Shown piece by piece: positions 1 through 5,200 of a DNA stretch of 17,509 nt. The stretch covers positions 1 through 17,509 of the forward strand of contig DOZK01000005.1 in the NCBI GenBank assembly GCA_003518045.1. Direction: 5' to 3'. A program made the position numbers and the translations under genes. Below the pieces are notes generated by a model. That model ran no database searches. It had not been told where the DNA came from and saw nothing but the letters and a program-made list of their open reading frames with translations. The stretch comes from Candidatus Nomurabacteria bacterium (GTDB taxonomy: Bacteria; Patescibacteriota; Minisyncoccia; Phycocordibacterales; UBA5272). Numbering within the stretch: the stretch's first letter is position 1; every line of letters begins with the position of its first letter.

Positions 1-71
1 AAACCTTCTTCATTATATTGTTTGACTGCTTTTATCTTAAATTCTTTACTATACTTTGTTTGTTTACTCAT
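1..71 (-). CDS. Transposase OrfA-like N-terminus (partial)
   Basis: Only the first 23 codons are in the window; the gene continues beyond base 1. The - strand reads ATG at 71 and encodes a start resembling MSKQTKYSKEFKIKAVKQYN. The K-x-x-K/S-x-E-F-K-x-K-A-V pattern is typical of the first helix of the helix-turn-helix domain of IS3/IS911-type OrfA proteins, which bind the element ends. A clear Shine-Dalgarno (AAGGA) lies about 8 bases before the ATG, unlike most other genes here. Family assignment rests on this short stretch plus the nearby IS-like terminus; whether the element is intact cannot be seen. Confidence 0.6.
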   Translation of the reverse strand, partial: MSKQTKYSKEFKIKAVKQYNEEG

Positions 72-110
72 ATGTATTTTCCTTTATTAATTATATATTA
101 ACCGAAAAAC

Positions 111-141
111 AAAAAGTGGACACTGGTCGTGTCCACTTTTT
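111..141. repeat. 13-bp perfect inverted repeat inside the IS end
   Basis: AAAAAGTGGACAC (111-123) and GTGTCCACTTTTT (129-141) are exact reverse complements separated by TGGTC. The right arm is the inner part of the presumed IS terminus, so the left arm is an inverted copy of the terminus located between it and the transposase start. It could fold in RNA entering from outside the element, shielding the transposase ribosome site, or serve as a second transposase-binding site. Confidence 0.75.
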
Positions 142-149
142 GGGGTACA

Positions 150-253
150 TATCATAGGCATCGCTCTTTAGTATTTTCTTTAAACTTGAAACTGGGAACT
201 TGAAACTACTCCTAACTCCTAACCTCTAACTCCTAACTATTTTTCTCCCACAT
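150..253. repeat. Intergenic simple-sequence tract (CCTAACTC words)
   Basis: No gene is visible here. Bases 187-205 contain a direct repeat of AACTTGAAACT-like words, and 208-240 are built from CTAACTCCTAAC-type words with no G on the + strand. The stretch CCTAACCTCTAACTC followed by CTAACTA recurs almost exactly at 4765-4790, and both copies are preceded by CTTTAGTATTT, so this is a dispersed repeat rather than chance low complexity. Confidence 0.6.
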
Positions 254-1027
254 TTATTTCCCCGCCGTATACGGAATATACGGTGCGTTATTATTTATCT
301 TGTAATCAAAGATAGCATCAATGAATGGATAATACGCTTTTGCCCCACCCAATTTTCCAATACAAGAAATCATTTCAGCTTCTTTCTGTGCATGCTGATG
401 AATTTGTACTAATGGGAAATTTCTATAAACAAAAGAAATTCTTCCTGCATAATCTGTTCTAATTTTTTTCAAAGTTGGATGAAGTCTTGTACAGTATGGA
501 CACTCAGCATCTGAATATTCAACAACAAAAACTTTTGTAGGATTTGTCATTTCTTGTAATTCATTTTGGTCAACTACTTTACCAACAAACTTTGTCAATT
601 TACTAACATCAGTTAAATTAATAGCTTGCTCGATTGATTGTTTGAAGAAATTTTCATCTTGAGCGCCTGAGATATTATTCACAATATAAAGCACCCCAGC
701 TTCTTCACGTAAAATAAATGTTGCAGGTGTTCCGTTTACTCCGGCTTTGATACCGTCATTAATAGAATCAGTTACTGCTTGAGCTCTTTCTCCAGAATCT
801 ACACACTTAATAAAAGCACTTTTGTTAACCCCAACGCCCTTTAGTATTTTTGGCAATGGGTCTCCGGCAGTTGTTACGCTACTTACGCCACCAGAAATAA
901 TTACTCCGTAGCCCATAAGACCTCCAGCAATAATTAATGCTCCTAGAATTATTGCTACAGGTGTTGTTAATTTTAAATTTTTAAATATATTTGAAACCTT
1001 TGAGAAAAAATGTTTGATTTTATGCAT
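254..1027 (-). CDS. Membrane-anchored DsbA-type thioredoxin-fold oxidoreductase, apparently circularly permuted
   Basis: A 257-residue protein with a cytoplasmic N-terminus, one membrane helix (about 21-46) and an extracytoplasmic part, the usual setup for a thiol-disulfide oxidoreductase. The active site ECPYC is at 175-179 (CPYC 176-179), preceded by a strand FVVEYSD. The cis-proline loop VNGTPATFI (Pro101) and the segment FIKCVDSG (72-79), which in DsbA/Thioredoxin_4 proteins follow the CxxC half, come before it here. The protein ends at IPYTAGK, just where the cis-Pro half should begin. No second cis-Pro half is coded downstream: the stop is followed by a repeat tract. Half order is therefore swapped, as in a circular permutation. 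It is divergent from yciB with a 26-bp gap. The DsbA family call is firm; the permutation is read directly from motif order, activity is inferred. Confidence 0.85.
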   Translation of the reverse strand: MHKIKHFFSKVSNIFKNLKLTTPVAIILGALIIAGGLMGYGVIISGGVSSVTTAGDPLPKILKGVGVNKSAFIKCVDSGERAQAVTDSINDGIKAGVNGTPATFILREEAGVLYIVNNISGAQDENFFKQSIEQAINLTDVSKLTKFVGKVVDQNELQEMTNPTKVFVVEYSDAECPYCTRLHPTLKKIRTDYAGRISFVYRNFPLVQIHQHAQKEAEMISCIGKLGGAKAYYPFIDAIFDYKINNNAPYIPYTAGK

Positions 1028-1053
1028 ATTAGTTTATACTGTACGAGTATAAC
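1028..1053. promoter_or_regulatory. Mirror-image divergent promoters for the DsbA-type gene and yciB
   Basis: The 26-bp gap between the two start codons contains TATACT on the + strand (1035-1040) and TATACT on the - strand (1051-1046), inside an imperfect palindrome. Each box sits 13-18 bases from its ATG, so both mRNAs would have leaders of only about 7-12 nt. The - strand box has a TG one base upstream (extended -10). No convincing -35 boxes are seen; both would lie in the opposite coding regions. Confidence 0.55.
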
Positions 1054-1632
1054 ATGAGTCAATCATTTTTATCTTCACCTAAAATCATGAAGAAGCTCTT
1101 ACTTGAGAGTCTTCTTGAGTTTGGCCCTATTATTATTTTCCTTTTGTCATTCAGGTATCTTCATATTTATAAGGCAACAATGATACTTATGGTTGTTACT
1201 ATTATTTCAACTGTAGCAACTTATAAAATTCAAAAAAGATTGCCGTACTTGGCGTTATACGTTGCCTTCCTTACAAGTATTTTTGGATATATGACACTTT
1301 CTCTTCATCAGCCAAGATTTATTCAAATGCGAGATACTTTATATGATGTTACTTGCGCGCTTACTTTAATTCTTGGACTAATCACAAACATTTCTTTCTT
1401 GAAATTAGCTTTTCATTCAGCTTTTCCAATGGCTAGACGTGCATGGGACAGGCTTACTTATGCTTGGATAATATTTTTTATAACAAATGCTTTTCTAAAT
1501 GAATTTATTAGAAGAACAGCAACTTTAAAAGAGTGGTTTGATTTTAAAAGTACAGTTGTAATGTTTACTATAATTTTTGGTGTTACTGTTTTGGTTTTGT
1601 TTTACGAGAGGGAAGAAGAGGGGAAGAAGTAG
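1054..1632 (+). CDS. yciB: YciB / septation protein A (IspA) family inner membrane protein
   Basis: A 192-residue, very hydrophobic protein with about five membrane helices, close to the roughly 180 residues of the family. Recognisable family features are the N-terminal FGPIIIFLLSFRYLHIYKAT, corresponding to the L/F-P-x-x-x-F-x-x-F-x-x-Y-x-I-Y-x-A-T of YciB, then GYMTLSLHQPRFIQMRDTL, matching the G-x-L-T-L-x-x-x-x-x-x-F-I-x-x-K segment, and a helix with WIIFFITNAFLNEF. E. coli YciB acts in the cell envelope and affects division and envelope synthesis; its biochemical activity is not settled. The gene lies 195 bases before atpB where atpI sits in many bacteria, but the sequence does not resemble AtpI. 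The C-terminus is a charged tail (REEEGKK). Confidence 0.82.
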   Translation: MSQSFLSSPKIMKKLLLESLLEFGPIIIFLLSFRYLHIYKATMILMVVTIISTVATYKIQKRLPYLALYVAFLTSIFGYMTLSLHQPRFIQMRDTLYDVTCALTLILGLITNISFLKLAFHSAFPMARRAWDRLTYAWIIFFITNAFLNEFIRRTATLKEWFDFKSTVVMFTIIFGVTVLVLFYEREEEGKK

Positions 1633-1685
1633 CAAGATACAAGAAGTAAGGAGAAAGGAGTAGGGAGTATGAAATGCATGCTGTT

Positions 1686-1716
1686 GTCATTCCCATGAAA
1701 ATGGGAATCCAGGTCT
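1686..1716. repeat. REP-like palindrome, copy 1
   Basis: GTCATTCCC followed by ATGAAAAT and GGGAATCCAGG forms a hairpin (ATTCCCAT pairs with ATGGGAAT, loop GAAA-type). The same GTCATTCCC...GGGAATCCAG architecture occurs at 11571-11598 in the other orientation and, diverged, at 11536-11570 and 16496-16549. This form resembles the REP/dRS3-like palindromes seen in many bacterial genomes. Confidence 0.7.
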
Positions 1717-1767
1717 GTATTTTTTATTGTCCGCACTCTAAATTATATATTGAAAATTGTTTCATTG

Positions 1768-1807
1768 AATATTTACCCCACTACCCACTACCAATTTTCC
1801 TAAATTC
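1768..1807. repeat. G-free tract before atpB
   Basis: Forty consecutive bases contain no G on the + strand, with CCACTACCCACTACC words. The region just after yciB (1647-1668) is rich in GGAG/GTAGGGAGT words, roughly complementary (AGTAGGGAGT against ACTACCCACT). The same arrangement of a G-bearing tract after a stop and a G-free tract before the next start recurs through the window. Confidence 0.6.
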
Positions 1808-1808
1808 G

Positions 1809-1817
1809 TGTTAAAAT
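1809..1817 (+). promoter_or_regulatory. Extended -10 promoter of the atp operon
   Basis: TG-T-TAAAAT (TG at 1809-1810, box 1812-1817) is an extended -10 element ending 10 bases before the atpB ATG at 1828. Transcription would start at about 1824, giving a leader of only about 4 nt. There is no Shine-Dalgarno sequence before atpB, which fits leaderless translation. No clear -35 box is seen. Confidence 0.45.
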
Positions 1818-1827
1818 ATCACGCATT

Positions 1828-2655
1828 ATGACAGAGGCAAAAACTACAGAGCCATCAACATTCCTTCACGTTTATGAAGAAGTCCCATCTATTACAGCAC
1901 CAGCACTCGGAAATGTTGGGCCAATTACAATAGCAACCTCTACTATTACTGTGATGTTTATTACAATATTGCTTGTAGTTTTGTGTATGTTCGCGTCTCG
2001 CGCCAAATTAATTCCTTCAAAGTTTCAACATATATTAGAAATTTTTTATGAAATGGTAACTGATTTTATTACTTCAATTGTTGGTGATAAAGAAAGAGCC
2101 GGTAAAATAGTTCCTTATGTTGGTGCTTTAATGCTTTATTTAATAGTAGCTAACCTTTTGCCGATGTTCCCAACTATTGGAAGTTTTTATGTTCTTATAG
2201 ACGGCGAACACATACCACTTTTCCGTGGGGCAACAACAGATTTTAATACCACTTTTGGTTTAGCTCTCGCGGTTATTGTAACTATGCAAATTGTTGGGGT
2301 GCGTGAACAGGGAGCATTAAATTATCTTTCTCATTTTATTCAGATAAAACAAGTTGTGAAAGGATTTAAAAAAAGTTTTGGAGAAGGAATGACAGCAATC
2401 GTTGGTTTCTTCGTTGGATTGATTGAAATTGTTAGTGAATTTGCAAAAATACTTTCACTCTCTCTTCGTCTTTTCGGAAATATGTTTGCCCATGAAGTTT
2501 TGACTGTTATTTTACTCGGAGCTTTTTCAGTCGCAGTTCCTGCTATTTGGATGGGAATGGGACTATTAGTTGGAGTAGTTCAATCTATTGTATTCGTCGC
2601 TCTTGTAACTGTTTATTATTCTTTAGTTTTGAAGAAAGAAGGAAACGGACACTAA
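1828..2655 (+). CDS. atpB: ATP synthase F0 subunit a
   Basis: A 275-residue multi-helix membrane protein forming the ion half-channels of the F0 motor beside the c-ring. The signature helix LSLSLRLFGNMFAHE is present, with the essential arginine at Arg214; Glu200 and Glu204 lie in the preceding turn of the helix (GLIEIVSEF) and Glu223 follows. Membrane segments are visible at about 42-60, 96-115, 143-160, 188-210 and 228-268. Length is normal for the family. It is the first ATP synthase gene of the cluster, but the next one, atpE, is 2.3 kb away, separated by four unrelated genes. The start is the ATG a few bases after an extended -10 element, so the mRNA is probably leaderless. Confidence 0.95.
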   Translation: MTEAKTTEPSTFLHVYEEVPSITAPALGNVGPITIATSTITVMFITILLVVLCMFASRAKLIPSKFQHILEIFYEMVTDFITSIVGDKERAGKIVPYVGALMLYLIVANLLPMFPTIGSFYVLIDGEHIPLFRGATTDFNTTFGLALAVIVTMQIVGVREQGALNYLSHFIQIKQVVKGFKKSFGEGMTAIVGFFVGLIEIVSEFAKILSLSLRLFGNMFAHEVLTVILLGAFSVAVPAIWMGMGLLVGVVQSIVFVALVTVYYSLVLKKEGNGH

Positions 2656-2677
2656 ATCAAAGGTTTAAGGTCTAATT

Positions 2678-2692
2678 TCTAATTAACCTAAT
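2678..2692. repeat. Left arm of a 15-bp inverted repeat flanking the HAD gene
   Basis: TCTAATTAACCTAAT is the exact reverse complement of 3327-3341. The two arms lie outside the HAD gene, one after atpB and one after the HAD stop codon. The surrounding bases continue in the same word family (CTAATT, TTAGAAATTAG). Confidence 0.75.
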
Positions 2693-2751
2693 GAAATACC
2701 GGGTATTTGTTTTATTGGACGAGAGTCCTATAAGGCACATTTAAATGTAAC

Positions 2752-2760
2752 TGATATACT
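2752..2760 (+). promoter_or_regulatory. Extended -10 promoter of the HAD gene
   Basis: CTGATATACT gives TG-A-TATACT, an extended -10 element whose box ends 6 bases before the ATG at 2767. The start site would fall on or next to the ATG (leaderless). The identical CTGATATACT precedes the deaminase gene at 4015-4024. A small hairpin GGAC-GAGA-GTCC lies upstream at 2717-2728. Confidence 0.6.
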
Positions 2761-2766
2761 TTTAAT

Positions 2767-3294
2767 ATGAAGAATAAATTACTTAAGAAAAAAATTATAT
2801 TTTTTGATGCTGATGGAACTTTATGGTATCCAATAAAAACCAAACACACTATATTACCCCATTGGCTGTATTTAGATAAAAGTATTAAAGACTATCACCC
2901 ACACCTTATGCTTATTCCTGGCACTGTGAACACATTAAGAAGATTAAAGAAGATGGGCATTATAACCGTTATACTTTCTACTCACCCACACGAAAAAGAT
3001 GAGGCATACAAAAGAATTGATAAGAAAGTAAAACATTTTAACTTAGGAGAGTTTTTTACAGAAGTTCATGCTACTCGCGAATATCATGAGTCTAAAGGTG
3101 AATATATAATTGAAATATTAAAGCGACTTAATATTCCAAAAACAAAAGCTATAATGATTGGAGATAATTACAAATGGGATTATAAACCAGCAAGAAGTGT
3201 CGGTGTTGATGCCTTACTTGTTGAATCTGATTATATGAAGAAAGATAAAAGGTTAAAAACAATTAAAAAGCTATACGATATTTTTAATTATTAG
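2767..3294 (+). CDS. HAD-superfamily phosphatase, MDP-1-like
   Basis: A 175-residue haloacid dehalogenase-type phosphohydrolase. Motif I is FFDADGTLW (nucleophile Asp14, acid/base Asp16), motif II is VILST (Ser71), the motif III lysine is probably Lys110 (ESKGEYI), and motif IV is MIGDNYKWDYKPA (Asp133 and Asp138), so all catalytic residues are present. The DxDGTLW opening and small size without a large cap resemble magnesium-dependent phosphatase-1 and related small phosphatases; the substrate cannot be told. It sits between atpB and atpE with its own promoter and is enclosed by a 15-bp inverted repeat, which suggests a later insertion rather than a role in ATP synthase. The superfamily call is firm; the MDP-1 subgroup is tentative. 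Confidence 0.85.
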   Translation: MKNKLLKKKIIFFDADGTLWYPIKTKHTILPHWLYLDKSIKDYHPHLMLIPGTVNTLRRLKKMGIITVILSTHPHEKDEAYKRIDKKVKHFNLGEFFTEVHATREYHESKGEYIIEILKRLNIPKTKAIMIGDNYKWDYKPARSVGVDALLVESDYMKKDKRLKTIKKLYDIFNY

Positions 3295-3326
3295 ACTTCC
3301 CCGCACAAAGAGCGGATAAATTAGAA

Positions 3327-3341
3327 ATTAGGTTAATTAGA
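3327..3341. repeat. Right arm of the 15-bp inverted repeat flanking the HAD gene
   Basis: ATTAGGTTAATTAGA is the exact reverse complement of 2678-2692. It lies in a C-free stretch (3319-3360) that follows the HAD stop codon. A weak hairpin CCGC-ACAAAGA-GCGG (3301-3315) sits just before it and might assist termination. Confidence 0.75.
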
Positions 3342-3359
3342 TATTAGAAGAGAAGTATG

Positions 3360-3430
3360 ATGCAACCGAAGGTCGCATTGTATTTGTATTACTTTATGAA
3401 CTTTATGGACTTTCAACTTTACGGACTAAC
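3360..3430. repeat. GAA-loop hairpin followed by ACTTTA(T/C)GGAC words
   Basis: ATGCAACC (3360-3367) pairs with GGTCGCAT (3371-3378) over a GAA loop with one mismatch. It is followed by repeated words ACTTTATGAACTTTATGGAC and ACTTTACGGAC (3391-3426). The words TTTCAACTTTACGGA also occur, inverted, at 12610-12627 next to another GAA-loop hairpin, so both places seem to hold members of one dispersed repeat family. Confidence 0.55.
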
Positions 3431-3433
3431 ACA

Positions 3434-3462
3434 TTGACATGTACATATCAAATGTATATACT
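3434..3462 (+). promoter_or_regulatory. Consensus sigma-70 promoter with operator, antitoxin-toxin operon
   Basis: TTGACA (3434-3439), a 17-bp spacer and TATACT (3457-3462) form a near-perfect housekeeping promoter. The box ends 8 bases before the ATG at 3471, so the mRNA would be leaderless or nearly so. The palindrome TACAT-ATCAA-ATGTA (3442-3456) fills the spacer, the position expected for autorepression by the antitoxin or toxin-antitoxin complex. Confidence 0.8.
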
Positions 3463-3470
3463 ATTTGTAT

Positions 3471-3725
3471 ATGTTAAAAACTATTAATTCAACAAAGTTT
3501 CGTAATAATTTTAAAGACACAATGGATCATGTTAAAAAAAGTAAAATGCCACTTTTTATTACTGAACGTGATATACCAACTGCCGTTCTTATAGATATTG
3601 ATGAATATGAAGACTCTTTGTGTAATAAAGATAAAGAATTTCTTGCAAGTATTAAACGCGCCCGCGCGCAATATTCAAAAGGTCAGGTTTTAGATATGAA
3701 TGATGTTTTTGCTGATGTAATCTAA
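3471..3725 (+). CDS. Antitoxin, Phd/YefM-RelB type
   Basis: An 84-residue protein placed 6 bases before a RelE-type toxin, the standard antitoxin-first order. The N-terminal INSTKFRNNFKDTMDHVKKS and the following FITERDIPTAVLIDIDEYE match the Phd/YefM fold (DNA-binding N-terminal domain ending in a strand with P-x-A-V-L-I-x-x-x-E-Y). The C-terminal part, rich in charged residues, would wrap the toxin. The ATG at 3471 is chosen over an in-frame TTG at 3465 because that TTG lies 3 bases from the -10 box, upstream of the expected transcription start. The complex would repress its own promoter through the palindrome in the spacer. Whether it belongs to Phd/YefM or RelB proper cannot be settled by eye. 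Confidence 0.85.
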   Translation: MLKTINSTKFRNNFKDTMDHVKKSKMPLFITERDIPTAVLIDIDEYEDSLCNKDKEFLASIKRARAQYSKGQVLDMNDVFADVI

Positions 3726-3731
3726 GCGAAT

Positions 3732-3992
3732 ATGTCATATAAAGTTTTGTTTACTAAAGAAGCAATAAAAGATATTGAGAAAGTGGACAAGACTGTAAAG
3801 TATCAGCTTTATAAAAAGATTGCTTATTTTAAAGAATTAGATGATATAAAAGTCGTAGCTAAAAAATTACATAATTATGATGCAGGAGAATATCGTTTGC
3901 GTGTTGGTAATTTTCGTATTATTTTTGACCTTGATAAACATATTATGGTTATTTTGAGGATAGAACATAGGAAGGATGTATACAAACGTTAG
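3732..3992 (+). CDS. RelE/ParE-superfamily toxin (probable mRNA interferase)
   Basis: An 86-residue protein directly after its antitoxin. The opening YKVLFTKEAIKDIEKVDK and the C-terminal half, with GEYRLRVGNFRIIFDLD and LRIEHRKDVY, are the typical RelE pattern. Basic residues in the positions of the RelE active site are present (KK before L-H-N-Y, the arginines of RLRVGNFR, Arg in HRKDVY) together with the terminal tyrosine, so it is likely to be an active ribosome-dependent mRNA endonuclease. RelE-type toxins inhibit translation when the antitoxin is degraded. The stop codon lies inside the left arm of the inverted repeat that flanks the next gene. The superfamily call is firm; the exact cleavage activity is inferred. 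Confidence 0.88.
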   Translation: MSYKVLFTKEAIKDIEKVDKTVKYQLYKKIAYFKELDDIKVVAKKLHNYDAGEYRLRVGNFRIIFDLDKHIMVILRIEHRKDVYKR

Positions 3993-4004
3993 AAGTTAGA
4001 GGTT
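3988..4004. repeat. Left arm of an inverted repeat flanking the deaminase gene
   Basis: GTTAGAAGTTAGAGGTT matches the reverse complement of 4766-4782 at 15 of 17 positions. It overlaps the toxin stop codon. The arms enclose the deaminase gene and its promoter. Confidence 0.6.
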
Positions 4005-4015
4005 TTTTTGTATTC

Positions 4016-4024
4016 TGATATACT
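4016..4024 (+). promoter_or_regulatory. Extended -10 promoter of the deaminase gene
   Basis: TG-A-TATACT (box 4019-4024) ends 8 bases before the ATG at 4033, predicting a leaderless mRNA. The same CTGATATACT sequence precedes the HAD gene. No -35 box is apparent, as is usual for extended -10 promoters. Confidence 0.6.
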
Positions 4025-4032
4025 TATATTAT

Positions 4033-4722
4033 ATGAATGAAAGTGGCCCAGGCTCAAACTTCCAAAACTTTAATCCAGATTTTGGTGATTACAAAAAACG
4101 AACTGGAATAACTTCTGACGCAGGTGGGTTACTTGAAGGTTTATGGTCTATGGAAAGAGACAGAAATATTGCGAAGCTTGAGAGGGATTATCCAGGTATA
4201 GGTGTTGAGTTTGATAAGCTTATAGAGCTTCTTCCAGACGCTGAAGATCCTGGGAAAATCGAGTTTCCATTTGCATCGGCTGTTTTAAGAAAAAATAAAG
4301 ATGGAAAAATGGAAGTGTTAGCACGTTCTATGAATATGGTAAAACATAATAATGATTCAACTCAACATGCAGAGGTTGTAGTTTTACAAGAAGCACAGAG
4401 AGCAATCGGTGATAGACATTTGGATAATTGTATTATTCTTACAACTGCACAACCGTGCGAAATGTGTGCTGGTGCTATGAGAAATTGCGGTATTGGTACA
4501 GTTGTATATGGAATATCGCAAGAAGAAATGAAAGGTAAGCATGTGAAATTTGGCGATGAATTTAAACCAATAAGGACAGTTCCTAAAGGGGTTGATACTG
4601 ATGCAACATTGATTGATGCTGGTATAGAAGTTATAGCTGGATATAAGCATGATGAAGTATTAGCTAAACTTACAAGATTTGTGGGAACATTTAAGGCATA
4701 TTACGAAGATCCAGATGCTTAA
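4033..4722 (+). CDS. Zinc-dependent nucleoside/CMP deaminase-family protein with N-terminal extension
   Basis: A 229-residue protein with the zinc and catalytic motifs of the cytidine deaminase superfamily: HAE at 112-114 (zinc His112, proton shuttle Glu114) and PCEMC at 141-145 (zinc Cys142 and Cys145) in the context TTAQPCEMCAGAMRNCGI. The T-x-x-P-C-x-M-C-x-G-A pattern is that of the TadA/guanine deaminase/dCMP deaminase branch. The deaminase core starts at about residue 75; the first 75 residues, starting with a Gly/Asn-rich segment, have no counterpart in ordinary TadA (about 150-170 residues) and I do not recognise them. The substrate is unknown: tRNA adenosine, guanine and free nucleosides are all possible. 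It lies between the toxin and atpE with its own extended -10 promoter. Confidence 0.85.
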   Translation: MNESGPGSNFQNFNPDFGDYKKRTGITSDAGGLLEGLWSMERDRNIAKLERDYPGIGVEFDKLIELLPDAEDPGKIEFPFASAVLRKNKDGKMEVLARSMNMVKHNNDSTQHAEVVVLQEAQRAIGDRHLDNCIILTTAQPCEMCAGAMRNCGIGTVVYGISQEEMKGKHVKFGDEFKPIRTVPKGVDTDATLIDAGIEVIAGYKHDEVLAKLTRFVGTFKAYYEDPDA

Positions 4723-4765
4723 GTTTATATTGGCCCCCCAACGTTCCTTTAGTATTTAAACTCCT

Positions 4766-4782
4766 AACCTCTAACTCTTAAC
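4766..4782. repeat. Right arm of the inverted repeat flanking the deaminase gene
   Basis: AACCTCTAACTCTTAAC, a G-free tract after the deaminase, is complementary to 3988-4004 at 15 of 17 positions. It also shares CCTAACCTCTAACTC with the tract at 220-240 beside the DsbA-type gene. Confidence 0.6.
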
Positions 4783-4806
4783 TCTTAACTATCCTCAGCC
4801 TGTGGA

Positions 4807-4836
4807 TTGGAAAATATGGACTCTTTATGCTATACT
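4807..4836 (+). promoter_or_regulatory. Promoter before atpE
   Basis: TTGGAA (4807-4812), an 18-bp spacer, and TATACT (4831-4836) with TG one base upstream make a good extended -10 promoter. The start would be near 4843, giving an atpE leader of about 110 nt that holds a very short hairpin GCC-GAGA-GGC (4847-4856) and a G-poor tract before the ATG. It would restart transcription of the rest of the atp operon after the inserted genes. Confidence 0.55.
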
Positions 4837-4954
4837 CCAGGACAAAGCCGAGAGGCGAATTTTTATTGAACTGACCTTATATATTTGATAAATTTGAATA
4901 CAATCGTATCTGAATTATCTAATATCTAATGTCTAAAACCTAACAACTATTTTT

Positions 4955-5173
4955 ATGACCCCAGAAGCAGCAATTTATATCGCAAAAGGACTATGTATTC
5001 TAGCCATGGTAGGAACAGCTATCGGACAAGGATACCTCGTAGGTAAGACAATGGAAGCAATTGGACGCAATCCAGACATCGAAGGATCTCTTTTCTCAAA
5101 GATGATTATCGGTGTGGCTATGACAGAAACAACAGCTATTTTCGCTCTTGTTGCATTCTTCCTTCTAAAGTAA
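4955..5173 (+). CDS. atpE: ATP synthase F0 subunit c
   Basis: A 72-residue hairpin of two membrane helices (about 5-30 and 46-71) joined by the polar loop RNPDIEG, the subunit that oligomerises into the rotating ring. The ion-binding carboxylate is Glu58 in AMTETTAIF. Gln25 in GTAIGQGY, Glu58, Thr59 and Thr60 line up (offset of 7) with Gln32, Glu65, Ser66 and Thr67 of the sodium-binding Ilyobacter tartaricus c subunit; its Tyr70 is Phe63 here. A sodium-coupled or sodium-capable ring is thus possible, though the missing Tyr hydroxyl weakens this. No Shine-Dalgarno is seen; the ATG follows a tract CTAATATCTAATGTCTAAAA-like with few G. Own promoter upstream. Confidence 0.95.
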   Translation: MTPEAAIYIAKGLCILAMVGTAIGQGYLVGKTMEAIGRNPDIEGSLFSKMIIGVAMTETTAIFALVAFFLLK

Positions 5174-5200
5174 CAGAAAACAGTCATTAGTCATTAGAAA

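Larger units (their letters stand above)
1..149 (-). mobile_element. IS3-like insertion sequence, terminal part (runs off left edge)
   Basis: The first 149 bases look like the upstream end of an insertion sequence whose transposase reads leftwards off the window. On the - strand the element would begin TGTACCCCAAAAAGTGGACA (149 to 130), a TG-starting terminus of the kind found in IS3-family elements, followed about 60 bases later by the start of an OrfA-like transposase at 71. The boundary near 149 is inferred from the terminus; the other end and any target-site duplication lie outside the window, so neither can be confirmed. Confidence 0.65.

Noticed and set aside
1054..1632. AtpI-type protein at the head of the atp operon
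   Set aside because: Its 192 residues and motifs fit YciB/IspA; AtpI is shorter and lacks the Y-x-I-Y-x-A-T segment.
3465..3473. TTG start at 3465 for the antitoxin
   Set aside because: It lies 3 bases from the -10 box, upstream of the predicted transcription start; ATG 3471 fits.
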